A stretch of DNA of 8,261 nucleotides. It comes from Gemmatimonadota bacterium. GTDB taxonomy: Bacteria; Gemmatimonadota; Gemmatimonadetes; Gemmatimonadales; Gemmatimonadaceae. Position numbers and translations under genes: made by a program. The stretch spans positions 1 to 8,261 of the forward strand of contig CANJOX010000136.1 in NCBI GenBank assembly GCA_947475795.1, in the 5' to 3' direction. The notes beneath the pieces were generated by a model. It ran no database searches, was not told the origin of the DNA, and saw only the letters and a program-made list of their open reading frames with translations. Below are positions 1-5,595 of this stretch, one piece after another (positions within the stretch are counted from its first letter, which is position 1; each line of letters opens with the position of its first letter).

Positions 1-196
1 AGGGGCGATCGCAGGTTCTACCCAGGATGCCGGGAAAGACATTGGACTCGCGGTTGAGCAGATACGATTCCGTATACCGTCCCTGCGCAATGAGCCGGAG
101 GTATTCCGGGACGTTCGTGTGCGCGGGGCAGGCCCACTGGCAGTCCACCACCTTGTGGTAGTGGTCGGGCGTGCTGACATCCGTGTGCAAAGTCAT
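1..196 (-). CDS. GltD-type Fe-S/FAD NAD(P)H oxidoreductase, N-terminal fragment
   Basis: This is the 5' end of a minus-strand gene; 65 codons are visible before the left edge. The protein starts MTLHTDVSTP and continues with C19, C23-P-A-H-T, VPEYLRLIAQGRY, LLNRESNVFPGILGRTC and DRP. This is the N-terminal iron-sulfur (Fer4_20 / dihydropyrimidine-dehydrogenase domain II) module found in the small subunit of glutamate synthase and related NAD(P)H-dependent flavoproteins. C19, C23 and C62 look like three of the cluster cysteines; the remaining ones and both nucleotide-binding domains lie outside the window. The family passes electrons from NAD(P)H through FAD and Fe-S clusters. Whether this one serves glutamate synthase or another partner cannot be decided here. 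I chose the ATG at 196 because homology begins directly after it; its ribosome binding site is weak. An in-frame ATG at 307 would add 37 Arg-rich residues that do not resemble the family. It lies downstream of hldD on the same strand. Confidence 0.85.
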   Translation of the reverse strand, partial: MTLHTDVSTPDHYHKVVDCQWACPAHTNVPEYLRLIAQGRYTESYLLNRESNVFPGILGRTCDRP

Positions 197-339
197 TCGG
201 CGTCGTCTCGTGGCAAGGCCATGCCGAGATCGAGGTGGTTTTCGATTCGGCGTACGAAAATCAAAGCGTCTTGGGAGAGTATGCGTCCCAGCCGCCCCGT
301 CCGCCATAGTTGCACCAAGCGATCATCGCGAGGCAGCAC
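193..339 (-). CDS. possible 48-aa small ORF between hldD and the oxidoreductase
   Basis: A 48-codon reading frame starts with GTG eight bases after the hldD stop. Its TGA overlaps the oxidoreductase ATG in an ATGA junction, the usual geometry for translational coupling. The peptide begins with a hydrophilic LPRDD segment, has an amphipathic middle (LVQLWRTGRLGRIL, then ALIFVRRIENHLDLGM) and ends ALPRDDAE. I do not recognise it. Against it: no Shine-Dalgarno sequence precedes the GTG, third-position GC is only about 60% by my count, and a competing frame over the same bases (from the ATG at 307) is also open into the oxidoreductase. It may be a real small or coupling peptide, or chance. Confidence 0.25.
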   Translation of the reverse strand: MLPRDDRLVQLWRTGRLGRILSQDALIFVRRIENHLDLGMALPRDDAE

Positions 340-347
340 GGCACCGT

Positions 348-1346
348 TTACACGGCGGGCTGCGCCGCCAGCCACGTCACGTAGCGCTCGATTCCCGTGG
401 CCACGTCGGCAAAGCGATGATCGCAGCCGGTGCGGCGCAGTTGCGTGAGATCGGCCTGCGTGAAGCACTGATACTTGCCTTTCAGTGCGTCGGGGAAGTC
501 GATGTACTCGAGCAATCCCTGCGCGATCAGGTCGGCAATAGGCAGCGCCGCCTCACCACGCAGCGCGCGCACGGCATTCACCGTCGACACCGCGACGTCG
601 TTGAACGGCTGCGCGCGGCCGGTGCCGAGGTTGACGATGCCGCTCTGGTCGGGATGCTGGAGGAACCACAGGTTCACCGCGACCACGTCGTTCACGAACA
701 CGAAATCACGTGCCTGTTCACCGGGCGCGTAGCCGCCGTACTCGCCGAACAGGCGAACCTTGCCCGTGTCGCGGAACTGATGGAAGTGGTGGAACGCGAC
801 CGACGCCATGCGCGCTTTGTGCTGCTCGCGCGGGCCGTACACGTTGAAGTAGCGGAAGCCCACCACCTGCGCTGTGGCCGATGGCAGCAGGCGACGCACG
901 ACGTTGTCGAAGAGCAGCTTGGAGTAGCCGTACACATTGAGCGGCTGCTCGAACTCGGGCTCCTCGCGGAACGAGGCACTGCCGCCGTAGGTGGCGGCCG
1001 ACGAGGCGTACAGCAGGCGTGTACCCTGTGCCTGGCAGGCGTCGAGCAGATCCTTCGAGTTGCGGTAGTTGTTGTCGAGCATGAAGCGGCCGTTGTGCTC
1101 CATGGTGTCGGAGCAGGCGCCCTCATGCAGCACGGCGTCCACTGTGCCGAATGCGCCGCGCGCGAAGCGCTCGTAGAACTCCGACTTGTCGAAGTAGTCG
1201 CTGATGTGCGCGCCGGCCAGGTTCCGGTACTTCTGGCCGTCGGTCAGGTCGTCCACGGCGATCACATCATCGACGCCGATCGCATTCAGTCCATGCACGA
1301 GGTTGCTGCCGACCATGCCGGCGGCGCCTGTGACGACAACTTTCAT
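348..1346 (-). CDS. hldD: ADP-L-glycero-D-manno-heptose 6-epimerase
   Basis: This cytoplasmic extended short-chain dehydrogenase (HldD/RfaD/WaaD) converts ADP-D-glycero-beta-D-manno-heptose to ADP-L-glycero-beta-D-manno-heptose, the last step in making the heptose donor for the inner core of lipopolysaccharide. The 332-residue protein opens with the Rossmann motif G7-A-A-G10-M-V-G13. VDDLTDG at 31-37 sits where the family binds the cofactor ribose. SSAATYG at 115-121 supplies the catalytic Ser, Y139-G-Y-S-K143 is the YxxxK pair, and [13 protein letters not shown] at 171-183 carries the family-specific Lys (K177, matching the second catalytic base of the E. coli enzyme). The length is slightly above the usual 310-330. 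An AAGGA lies 11 bases before the ATG. It follows two membrane-protein genes on the same strand after an 84-base gap, so it may be in their transcript. No other heptose genes are visible. Confidence 0.95.
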   Translation of the reverse strand: MKVVVTGAAGMVGSNLVHGLNAIGVDDVIAVDDLTDGQKYRNLAGAHISDYFDKSEFYERFARGAFGTVDAVLHEGACSDTMEHNGRFMLDNNYRNSKDLLDACQAQGTRLLYASSAATYGGSASFREEPEFEQPLNVYGYSKLLFDNVVRRLLPSATAQVVGFRYFNVYGPREQHKARMASVAFHHFHQFRDTGKVRLFGEYGGYAPGEQARDFVFVNDVVAVNLWFLQHPDQSGIVNLGTGRAQPFNDVAVSTVNAVRALRGEAALPIADLIAQGLLEYIDFPDALKGKYQCFTQADLTQLRRTGCDHRFADVATGIERYVTWLAAQPAV

Positions 1347-1430
1347 CTTGGCGGGAATCCTTCGCGTGGTGGAAACGGTACGGCTGCGGGTCTACCGTGA
1401 AGTATGGGCGCCGTGGCGTGGCCACGCGAC

Positions 1431-1880
1431 TCAGGGCTCCAAACGCTCCGGGTCGCGACGCTCGAATCGGCGGCGCAGGGAGGCGCCCGGTCCTTGCGCC
1501 AGCAGGAGTGAACCGGCAGCGGCGACGGTACCCGCGAACGTCATGATGCCGAGGAACATCACCGGCGCACCGATCGCCATCGCGAGCGCGCCCAGCGCCA
1601 GGCCGGCCACCGCGCCCAACGCCGATAAGCGGGGCATGGACAGCTGGTCGAAGCGCTGACGTCGCGCCGCGATCATGAGGACGACGGCGAAGAGCACGCC
1701 GCCGATGAAGCCGGGGATCGCCAGCGTCTGCGGCCACATGTCCACCCTCGACGCCATCGCGAGTCCGCCGGGGAGCACGTTGTCGAGCAGCTCGATCACG
1801 CCGCCAACCCCCATCCCGCCCGCCGCCCAAAGCAGCCCCATCCCCAGCGTGGCACGCACGCGTTTCATCCACGTCGGCAT
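1431..1880 (-). CDS. 4-TM membrane protein, downstream paralogue of a tandem pair
   Basis: This 149-residue integral membrane protein has four likely transmembrane segments (about 10-30, 50-71, 85-102 and 105-128) and a basic C-terminal tail rich in Arg and Glu. I know no function for it. Its core, LAIPGFIGGVLFAVVLMIA followed by RRQRFDQLSMPRLSALGA, aligns closely with the same region of the gene immediately upstream (LAVPGFMGGVLFSVVIGIA, then RRQFEELSVVRFAGWGAL), so the two are diverged tandem duplicates. The start is ATG at 1880, which shares one base with the upstream TGA (TGATG) and implies translational coupling. The same frame stays open further upstream, but that part (1881-2417) is the shadow of the upstream gene. 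An alternative start is the Met four residues in (MKRVRATLG). A membrane location is clear; the role is unknown. Confidence 0.8.
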   Translation of the reverse strand: MPTWMKRVRATLGMGLLWAAGGMGVGGVIELLDNVLPGGLAMASRVDMWPQTLAIPGFIGGVLFAVVLMIAARRQRFDQLSMPRLSALGAVAGLALGALAMAIGAPVMFLGIMTFAGTVAAAGSLLLAQGPGASLRRRFERRDPERLEP

Positions 1881-2392
1881 CAGTCGGCCCGTGCGATGAG
1901 ATCCTGCGCCTGACCGTCGGCGAGTCGCATGTCGCCCGTCCGTTCGGATCGTCGTGCCAGCCACAAGGATCCTGACGCCGACGCGGCGCTTAACGCCGTC
2001 AACGGTACCGCCAGAATCAGGGTGAGCGGCCAGAGCGCCTGCGCGCCCTCGACGACCGTAGCCGATCCGAACAGCACCGCCATCGCCGGGATCATGCTCA
2101 ACAGCAGGCCACCCAGCGCGCCCCACCCCGCGAAGCGCACCACCGAGAGCTCTTCGAACTGCCGACGATGCTCGGCGATCCCGATCACCACCGAAAACAG
2201 CACGCCACCCATGAACCCAGGGACGGCCAGCGCTGGCAACGGCGCGTCGAACACCCGGAAGAAGGCGTCCCACGGGAGGAACGGCAGGACGACGCTGCTC
2301 GCGCCGATCAGGATGCCCCCCACGGCCCACGCGATGGCCCAGAGAAGGGCCAGCACTACCGTACCGCGTAGGCGTTTCAGAAAGGTGATCAT
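1880..2392 (-). CDS. 4-TM membrane protein, upstream paralogue of a tandem pair
   Basis: This 170-residue membrane protein begins MITFLKRLRG, a positively charged N-terminus followed directly by a hydrophobic helix (11-31). Further segments lie at about 54-73, 86-109 and 120-145. A loop at 74-85 (EHRRQFEELSVV) is charged and conserved in the neighbouring paralogue, as is the preceding PGFMGGVLF motif (58-66). I do not recognise the family by name. The start at 2392 is preferred because GGAG sits nine bases upstream and the first helix begins at once. The alternative Met at 2425 adds eleven hydrophilic residues and lies very near the predicted promoter. It is the first gene of the leftward block, transcribed from the divergent promoter region at 2436-2470. 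Pairing of two such proteins suggests hetero-oligomers or paralogue expansion; both are inference. Confidence 0.82.
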   Translation of the reverse strand: MITFLKRLRGTVVLALLWAIAWAVGGILIGASSVVLPFLPWDAFFRVFDAPLPALAVPGFMGGVLFSVVIGIAEHRRQFEELSVVRFAGWGALGGLLLSMIPAMAVLFGSATVVEGAQALWPLTLILAVPLTALSAASASGSLWLARRSERTGDMRLADGQAQDLIARAD

Positions 2393-2447
2393 CGCACGTC
2401 GCTCCGGATTGGTCCAAGGCCGCATGTTACGCTAAGCTTTGTAGCAT

Positions 2448-2457
2448 AAAGTACTTG
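2448..2457. promoter_or_regulatory. candidate operator AAGTACTT between the divergent promoters
   Basis: The palindrome AAGTACTT (2449-2456) lies just upstream of the rightward -10 and inside the spacer of the leftward promoter. CTTT (2437-2440) and AAAG (2448-2451) form a second small inverted pair across seven bases. A dimeric winged-helix protein bound here would affect both directions, and the operon encodes one at 3116-3517. The symmetry is short, so this is a suggestion only. Confidence 0.3.
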
Positions 2458-2458
2458 A

Positions 2459-2464
2459 TATAAT
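2459..2464 (+). promoter_or_regulatory. consensus -10 element for the 6-TM protein/regulator/uppS operon
   Basis: A perfect TATAAT lies 26 bases before the ATG at 2491, giving a predicted transcript start near 2471 and a leader of only about 20 bases with no convincing Shine-Dalgarno sequence. No good -35 is placed at 16-18 bases (the region reads GCTTTG), which suggests dependence on an activator or a weak -35. Confidence 0.5.
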
Positions 2465-2490
2465 CCGCAAGTCTGCCGATACTCCGGTAT

Positions 2491-3123
2491 ATGGCCGCCT
2501 CGTCGTCGGAACCGCACGCCCTCCATGACCGGGCCCTGCAGGACCTCTCGTTCATCCGGCGCACGATGGAAGGGGCCGCGTCCTTCACCGACGTCCCCGG
2601 CTGGGGACTGGTGTGGGTCGGCGCCACGGCGCTGGTCGCCGCACCGTTGGCCCACCGTCAAGCGGACCCGGAGCGATGGCTGACGGTCTGGATGATGGCC
2701 GCGGTGATCGCGGCGTCGATCGGCGGCGCGGCGATGTATGCCAAGATGCGGAAGCGGGTCGGCGACGGCGGCGCGCGCCTGCTCAGTGTGCCGGCCCGGA
2801 AATTCCTGTTCGGCTTCTGGCCGGCGATGCTCGTCGGCGCTGTGCTCACGTTCGCGCTGGTCGACCTCTACACGCCGGGCATCCCGCCGCAGCTCACCAC
2901 CCGGGTGCTCCCCGGCCTGTGGCTGCTGCTGTACGGGATGGGCGTGACCACCGCGGGCACCTTCTCGATCCGCGCCGTGCCCCTGATGGGATTCGGTTTC
3001 ATCACCCTCGGCGTGCTCGCGCTCTTCGGACCCGCACTCAACGGAGACCTCATGATGGCGCTCGGCTTTGGCCTACTGCATCTCGTGTTCGGCGTCCGCA
3101 TTGCACGGAGGCACGGTGGATAA
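2491..3123 (+). CDS. 6-TM membrane protein of unknown function, paired with a winged-helix regulator
   Basis: This 210-residue protein has a soluble N-terminal stretch of about 35 residues (HDRALQDLSFIRRTMEGAAS) followed by about six transmembrane helices (36-53, 63-84, 106-126, 138-158, 163-181 and 186-203) and a short basic tail. The loop at 85-105 (KMRKRVGDGG...) is strongly basic and probably cytoplasmic. I recognise the general arrangement, a small polytopic protein encoded directly before a HTH_34-type regulator, as recurring in several soil phyla, but I know no established function. The start is ATG at 2491, behind a perfect TATAAT; the leader is short and lacks a clear ribosome binding site. 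Its stop overlaps the proposed GTG start of the regulator by eight bases. A sensor or target membrane protein for that regulator is a plausible inference. Confidence 0.85.
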   Translation: MAASSSEPHALHDRALQDLSFIRRTMEGAASFTDVPGWGLVWVGATALVAAPLAHRQADPERWLTVWMMAAVIAASIGGAAMYAKMRKRVGDGGARLLSVPARKFLFGFWPAMLVGAVLTFALVDLYTPGIPPQLTTRVLPGLWLLLYGMGVTTAGTFSIRAVPLMGFGFITLGVLALFGPALNGDLMMALGFGLLHLVFGVRIARRHGG

Positions 3124-3517
3124 GCGTGATGGCAGTGCCGCGCGCGCACGGCGAGAACCGTCCGACGCCCTCCCGCGCGACGAGGGAACGCCCCTCAAAG
3201 CCGTTGACGGGGACGCGATGACGCCGATGGCACTCGATCGTCTCATCCACGAGCGGGTCCGCCTGGCCATCGTGAGTGCGCTGGCCGTGCATGAGTCGCT
3301 CACGTTCAACGCGCTCAAGGCTCTCCTCGAGACGTCGGACGGCAACGTGTCGGTGCATGCGCGCAAGCTCGAAGACGCCGGCTACATCACGTGCACGAAA
3401 GACTTTGACGGGCGCATCCCGCGCACGGAGTACCAACTCGCGGCCGCCGGTCGCACCGCGCTCGAGCGGTATTTGTCGCACATGGAAGCGCTGATCAAGC
3501 GCGTGGGAGGCGCATGA
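3116..3517 (+). CDS. winged-helix transcriptional regulator (HTH_34/MarR-like)
   Basis: This is a small DNA-binding protein. From residue 38 it shows the compact winged-helix fold of PF13601-type regulators: LDRLIHERVRLAIVSALAV, then SLTFNALKALLETSDGNVSVH, the recognition helix around 74-89 (SDGNVSVHARKLEDAG), the beta wing (YITCTKDFDGRIPRTEYQL) and a C-terminal dimerisation helix (RTALERYLSHMEALIKRV). No ligand domain is present. I chose GTG at 3116 because GGAGG lies four bases before it and it overlaps the upstream stop. This gives 133 residues with a hydrophilic, probably disordered N-terminus of about 34. The alternative ATG at 3218 gives 99 residues, closer to the family's usual size, with a weaker ribosome binding site. 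Its stop overlaps the uppS ATG (ATGA). Autoregulation at the divergent promoter near 2450 is likely for such a gene but unproven. Confidence 0.88.
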   Translation: MDKRDGSAARARREPSDALPRDEGTPLKAVDGDAMTPMALDRLIHERVRLAIVSALAVHESLTFNALKALLETSDGNVSVHARKLEDAGYITCTKDFDGRIPRTEYQLAAAGRTALERYLSHMEALIKRVGGA

Positions 3518-4224
3518 CGCGTGTACCGCAACATCTGGCGTTGATCATGGACGGCAACGGCCGCTGGGCCACCGGTAAAGGCCGTCCCCGCTGGATGGGG
3601 CACGCCCGTGGCGCGCACACGGCGCGCGAAGTCGTGTCGTACTGCGCACAGCGCGGCGTGGAACAGCTCACGCTGTACGCCTTCTCCAGTGACAATTGGA
3701 AGCGTCCCGCCGACGAAGTGGGATTCCTGTTCGATCTCTTCGCGTCGCATCTCGAGCGCCAGCTGGCCAAGCTGCTCAAGCACGGCATCCGCCTGTCGGT
3801 GATCGGCCGCCGCGATCGCTTGCCGCGCGCGCTGTGCGACGCCATCGCCGCGACCGAAGCGCGAACGGCACACGGGAGCCGCATGCACCTCCGCGTGGCC
3901 GTGGACTACTCCAGCCGCGCGGCGATTCACGAAGCGTACGCGATGGCCGAAGGGCGAGGCGATGCGTTGGCGAACCCGAACATCCTGCCGCCGGTCGATC
4001 TCGTGCTGCGCACCGGCGGCGAACGACGGCTGTCGGACTTTCTGCTCTGGGAAAGCGCCTATGCTGAATTGGCCTTTCTCGACGTGAACTTTCCCGATCT
4101 CTCCACCGCCGATCTCCATGCGGTGTTTGCCGATTATGCCAAGCGGGAACGGCGCTACGGTGCCGTTCCCGCACCCGCAGAGGTCAGCGCTCCGACGACC
4201 CCAGCGATTTTGGCGCCCCGCTAA
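3514..4224 (+). CDS. uppS: isoprenyl transferase (cis-prenyltransferase, UPP synthase family)
   Basis: This cytoplasmic, membrane-associated enzyme adds isopentenyl diphosphate units in cis to make long polyprenyl diphosphates such as undecaprenyl diphosphate, the lipid carrier for peptidoglycan and O-antigen sugars. The 236-residue protein has HLALIMDGNGRWA (7-19; D13 is the catalytic Asp), G29-H30, TLYAFSSDNWKRP (53-65), and the substrate-binding block R166-T-G-G-E170-R-R172-L-S174-D-F-L-L-W with AYAELAF (182-188; E185). Two departures stand out: the usual N-Y-G-G-R is D131-Y-S-S-R135, and the segment from there to RTGGE is about 15 residues shorter than in the E. coli enzyme as I remember it. 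The core residues are intact, so activity is likely, perhaps with a different product length. The start overlaps the regulator stop by four bases. Sitting outside the usual frr-uppS-cdsA setting suggests a second, specialised copy (inference). The 3' end overlaps the convergent aminotransferase gene. Confidence 0.92.
   Translation: MTRVPQHLALIMDGNGRWATGKGRPRWMGHARGAHTAREVVSYCAQRGVEQLTLYAFSSDNWKRPADEVGFLFDLFASHLERQLAKLLKHGIRLSVIGRRDRLPRALCDAIAATEARTAHGSRMHLRVAVDYSSRAAIHEAYAMAEGRGDALANPNILPPVDLVLRTGGERRLSDFLLWESAYAELAFLDVNFPDLSTADLHAVFADYAKRERRYGAVPAPAEVSAPTTPAILAPR
4184..4224. other. 41-bp convergent overlap of uppS and aminotransferase coding ends
   Basis: The last codons of uppS (+, stop TAA at 4222-4224) and of the aminotransferase (-, stop TGA at 4186-4184) occupy the same bases. 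Both frames look like extra tails beyond the conserved domain: the uppS end is Pro/Ala-rich (AEVSAPTTPAILAPR) and the aminotransferase ends GAPKSLGSSER. There is no room for a terminator between the genes, so the transcripts must read into each other in antisense. Confidence 0.85.
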
Positions 4225-5416
4225 TCACCTCGGGCAGCGCAGCCGCCACCGCGCGCATTTCGTCGGGCGTGCCGATCGAGATCCGCGTCCAATCGGTATA
4301 CGGAGGGAACGCGCGGCCGATCATGAAGCCCTTTGCCAGCATCGCTTTTTGCACCTGCTCCACGGGAATGCCGGCGTGGAAGAACACGAAGTTGGTCTGC
4401 GACTCGGTGATCTTGCGTCCCATCTTCGTGAGCGCCGCCTTCATGATCTCGCGGCCTTCGAGGTTGCGCTGCTTGACCATCGCCTGGAACGCGGTGTCCT
4501 GAATTGATGCGGCCGCGCCGAGGGCGCCGAACACACCCGGGGCGCTGGTGCTGAGGGGTTGCAGGCGCGCGATAATGTCGGGGCGGGCGATCACGAACGC
4601 GGTACGCAGTCCGGCCAGTCCATGAATTTTGGACGCGGTGCGCGAGATGATCACGTTCTCGCCCTTCTTGACCATGTCCACCAGCGACGTGTACGACGGG
4701 TCGGTCACGAAATCATGATACGCTTCGTCCACCAGCACCATCGAGCGACGCGAGGCGTTGCTCACGAAGGCGCGCAACTTCGTGTTGTCGGTGAGGTTTC
4801 CGGTGGGGTTGTTCGGATTACACACGAACGTGAGATCGACCGCCTGCGTGAGACGGCGATCCATGGTGTCGAGATCGTGCGTGAAGTCGGCCGCCAGCGG
4901 CACCTTGTGCACCCGGATGCCGAGCGACTCGGCGTAACGCGGCAGTCCCTCATACGTGGGCCAGGGGGTGAGCACGTCGCCCTTCATGCCGTAGGCGAGG
5001 CAGACGATGCTGAGCAACTCACTCGAGCCGGCCACGATCATGATGTGATCGGCCGGCACGCCCACCGCATCGGCGTAGATCTGCTTGAGATTCGGCAGCG
5101 ACGGCGCACCGTACCAGGAGTGCTGCTTCCAACCGGCTTCGATCGCCTTGCGGGCGCTCGGTGCCATGCCGTACGGGTTCTCATTCGAGGCAAGGCGGAT
5201 GGGCCCCTCCGCACGACGGGCGGCAGCCACCATCACCTCGTGCGCTGCGAAACCGGCCGCCGTGGTCTGGCCATCGACAACGTGCAGGGCGTCGCTTTCG
5301 AGCGCCGGGAGCAGTGACGGCGTCAGTGATCCCGTGGCCAACGCGCCACCGGCCACAAGACCCGAGGATTTGAGCCACTGGCGGCGGGAGAGCGACGATG
5401 GCGTGAACGGCGTCAT
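4184..5416 (-). CDS. Tat-exported PLP-dependent aminotransferase, HisC-like
   Basis: This is a class I/II fold-type I aminotransferase resembling histidinol-phosphate aminotransferase, 410 residues. The N-terminus carries a twin-arginine signal: SLSRRQWLKSSGL (R11-R12) followed by a Gly/Ala/Leu-rich h-region to about 40, implying folded export to the periplasm with PLP bound. Catalytic-domain landmarks are RLASNENPYG (74-83), AGSSELL (129-135), CNPNNPTG (199-206), D230-E-A-Y233-H-D-F, the Schiff-base lysine K263 in SRTASKIHGLAGLR with R271, and R378 in TRISIG for the substrate carboxylate. All expected PLP residues are present. The start at 5416 is fixed by AGAGGA eight bases upstream and by the signal peptide; the longer frame to 5704 runs into the sulfatase gene and is not coding. 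HisC itself is cytoplasmic, so histidine synthesis is unlikely and the substrate is unknown. It is divergent from the sulfatase and converges with uppS. Confidence 0.93.
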   Translation of the reverse strand: MTPFTPSSLSRRQWLKSSGLVAGGALATGSLTPSLLPALESDALHVVDGQTTAAGFAAHEVMVAAARRAEGPIRLASNENPYGMAPSARKAIEAGWKQHSWYGAPSLPNLKQIYADAVGVPADHIMIVAGSSELLSIVCLAYGMKGDVLTPWPTYEGLPRYAESLGIRVHKVPLAADFTHDLDTMDRRLTQAVDLTFVCNPNNPTGNLTDNTKLRAFVSNASRRSMVLVDEAYHDFVTDPSYTSLVDMVKKGENVIISRTASKIHGLAGLRTAFVIARPDIIARLQPLSTSAPGVFGALGAAASIQDTAFQAMVKQRNLEGREIMKAALTKMGRKITESQTNFVFFHAGIPVEQVQKAMLAKGFMIGRAFPPYTDWTRISIGTPDEMRAVAAALPEVISGAPKSLGSSER

Positions 5417-5509
5417 GGGGCAGGTCCTCTGGTTGTGGAAGCGCGGCGGGCACAACGGAGACTCCATGGGCCGGACAGAGGCGGACACGCTCCGAGACGA
5501 CCACGCCAT

Positions 5510-5515
5510 ATTGTA
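5510..5515 (-). promoter_or_regulatory. possible -10 element for the aminotransferase gene
   Basis: In the 179-base divergent gap, the minus strand reads TACAAT at 5515-5510, a five-of-six match to the -10 consensus, about 95 bases before the aminotransferase ATG. No good -35 is seen 16-18 bases further up. I found no comparable candidate for the sulfatase direction. Confidence 0.3.
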
Positions 5516-5595
5516 CGACATTCCGGCCGCTTCCGCTTGGCCGGAGGCCGATCGGTACCGGCTGGTCCTCACCCTCAGGCAGACGGAGCGTCGGG

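Larger units (their letters stand above)
2443..2470 (-). promoter_or_regulatory. predicted promoter for the leftward membrane-gene block
   Basis: Read on the minus strand, TTGCGG (2470-2465) and TATGCT (2448-2443) are separated by 16 bases, a fair sigma-70 match. This lies about 50 bases upstream of the GGAG and ATG of the gene starting at 2392. It overlaps the -10 of the opposite promoter, so the two polymerases would compete for the same DNA. It sits in a clearly AT-rich pocket of an otherwise GC-rich window. Confidence 0.5.

Noticed and set aside
171..1400. Long plus-strand ORF (409 codons) across the hldD region
   Set aside because: It is antisense to hldD, which has full motif support on the other strand; its protein is Val/Ala/Arg/His-rich as expected for a GC-rich shadow frame.
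1416..1427. Perfect 12-bp palindrome GCGTGGCCACGC just after the second 4-TM gene
   Set aside because: It has no loop and no T-run, and one or two such palindromes are expected by chance in a window of this size and GC content.
1881..2417. N-terminal half of the 328-codon minus-strand ORF ending at 1431
   Set aside because: This part is out of frame over the upstream 4-TM gene and Arg/Gly-rich without hydrophobic helices; only the part from the ATG at 1880 is a real protein.
4559..5317. 252-codon plus-strand ORF opposite the aminotransferase
   Set aside because: It lies wholly antisense to the PLP enzyme, whose catalytic motifs are all on the minus strand.
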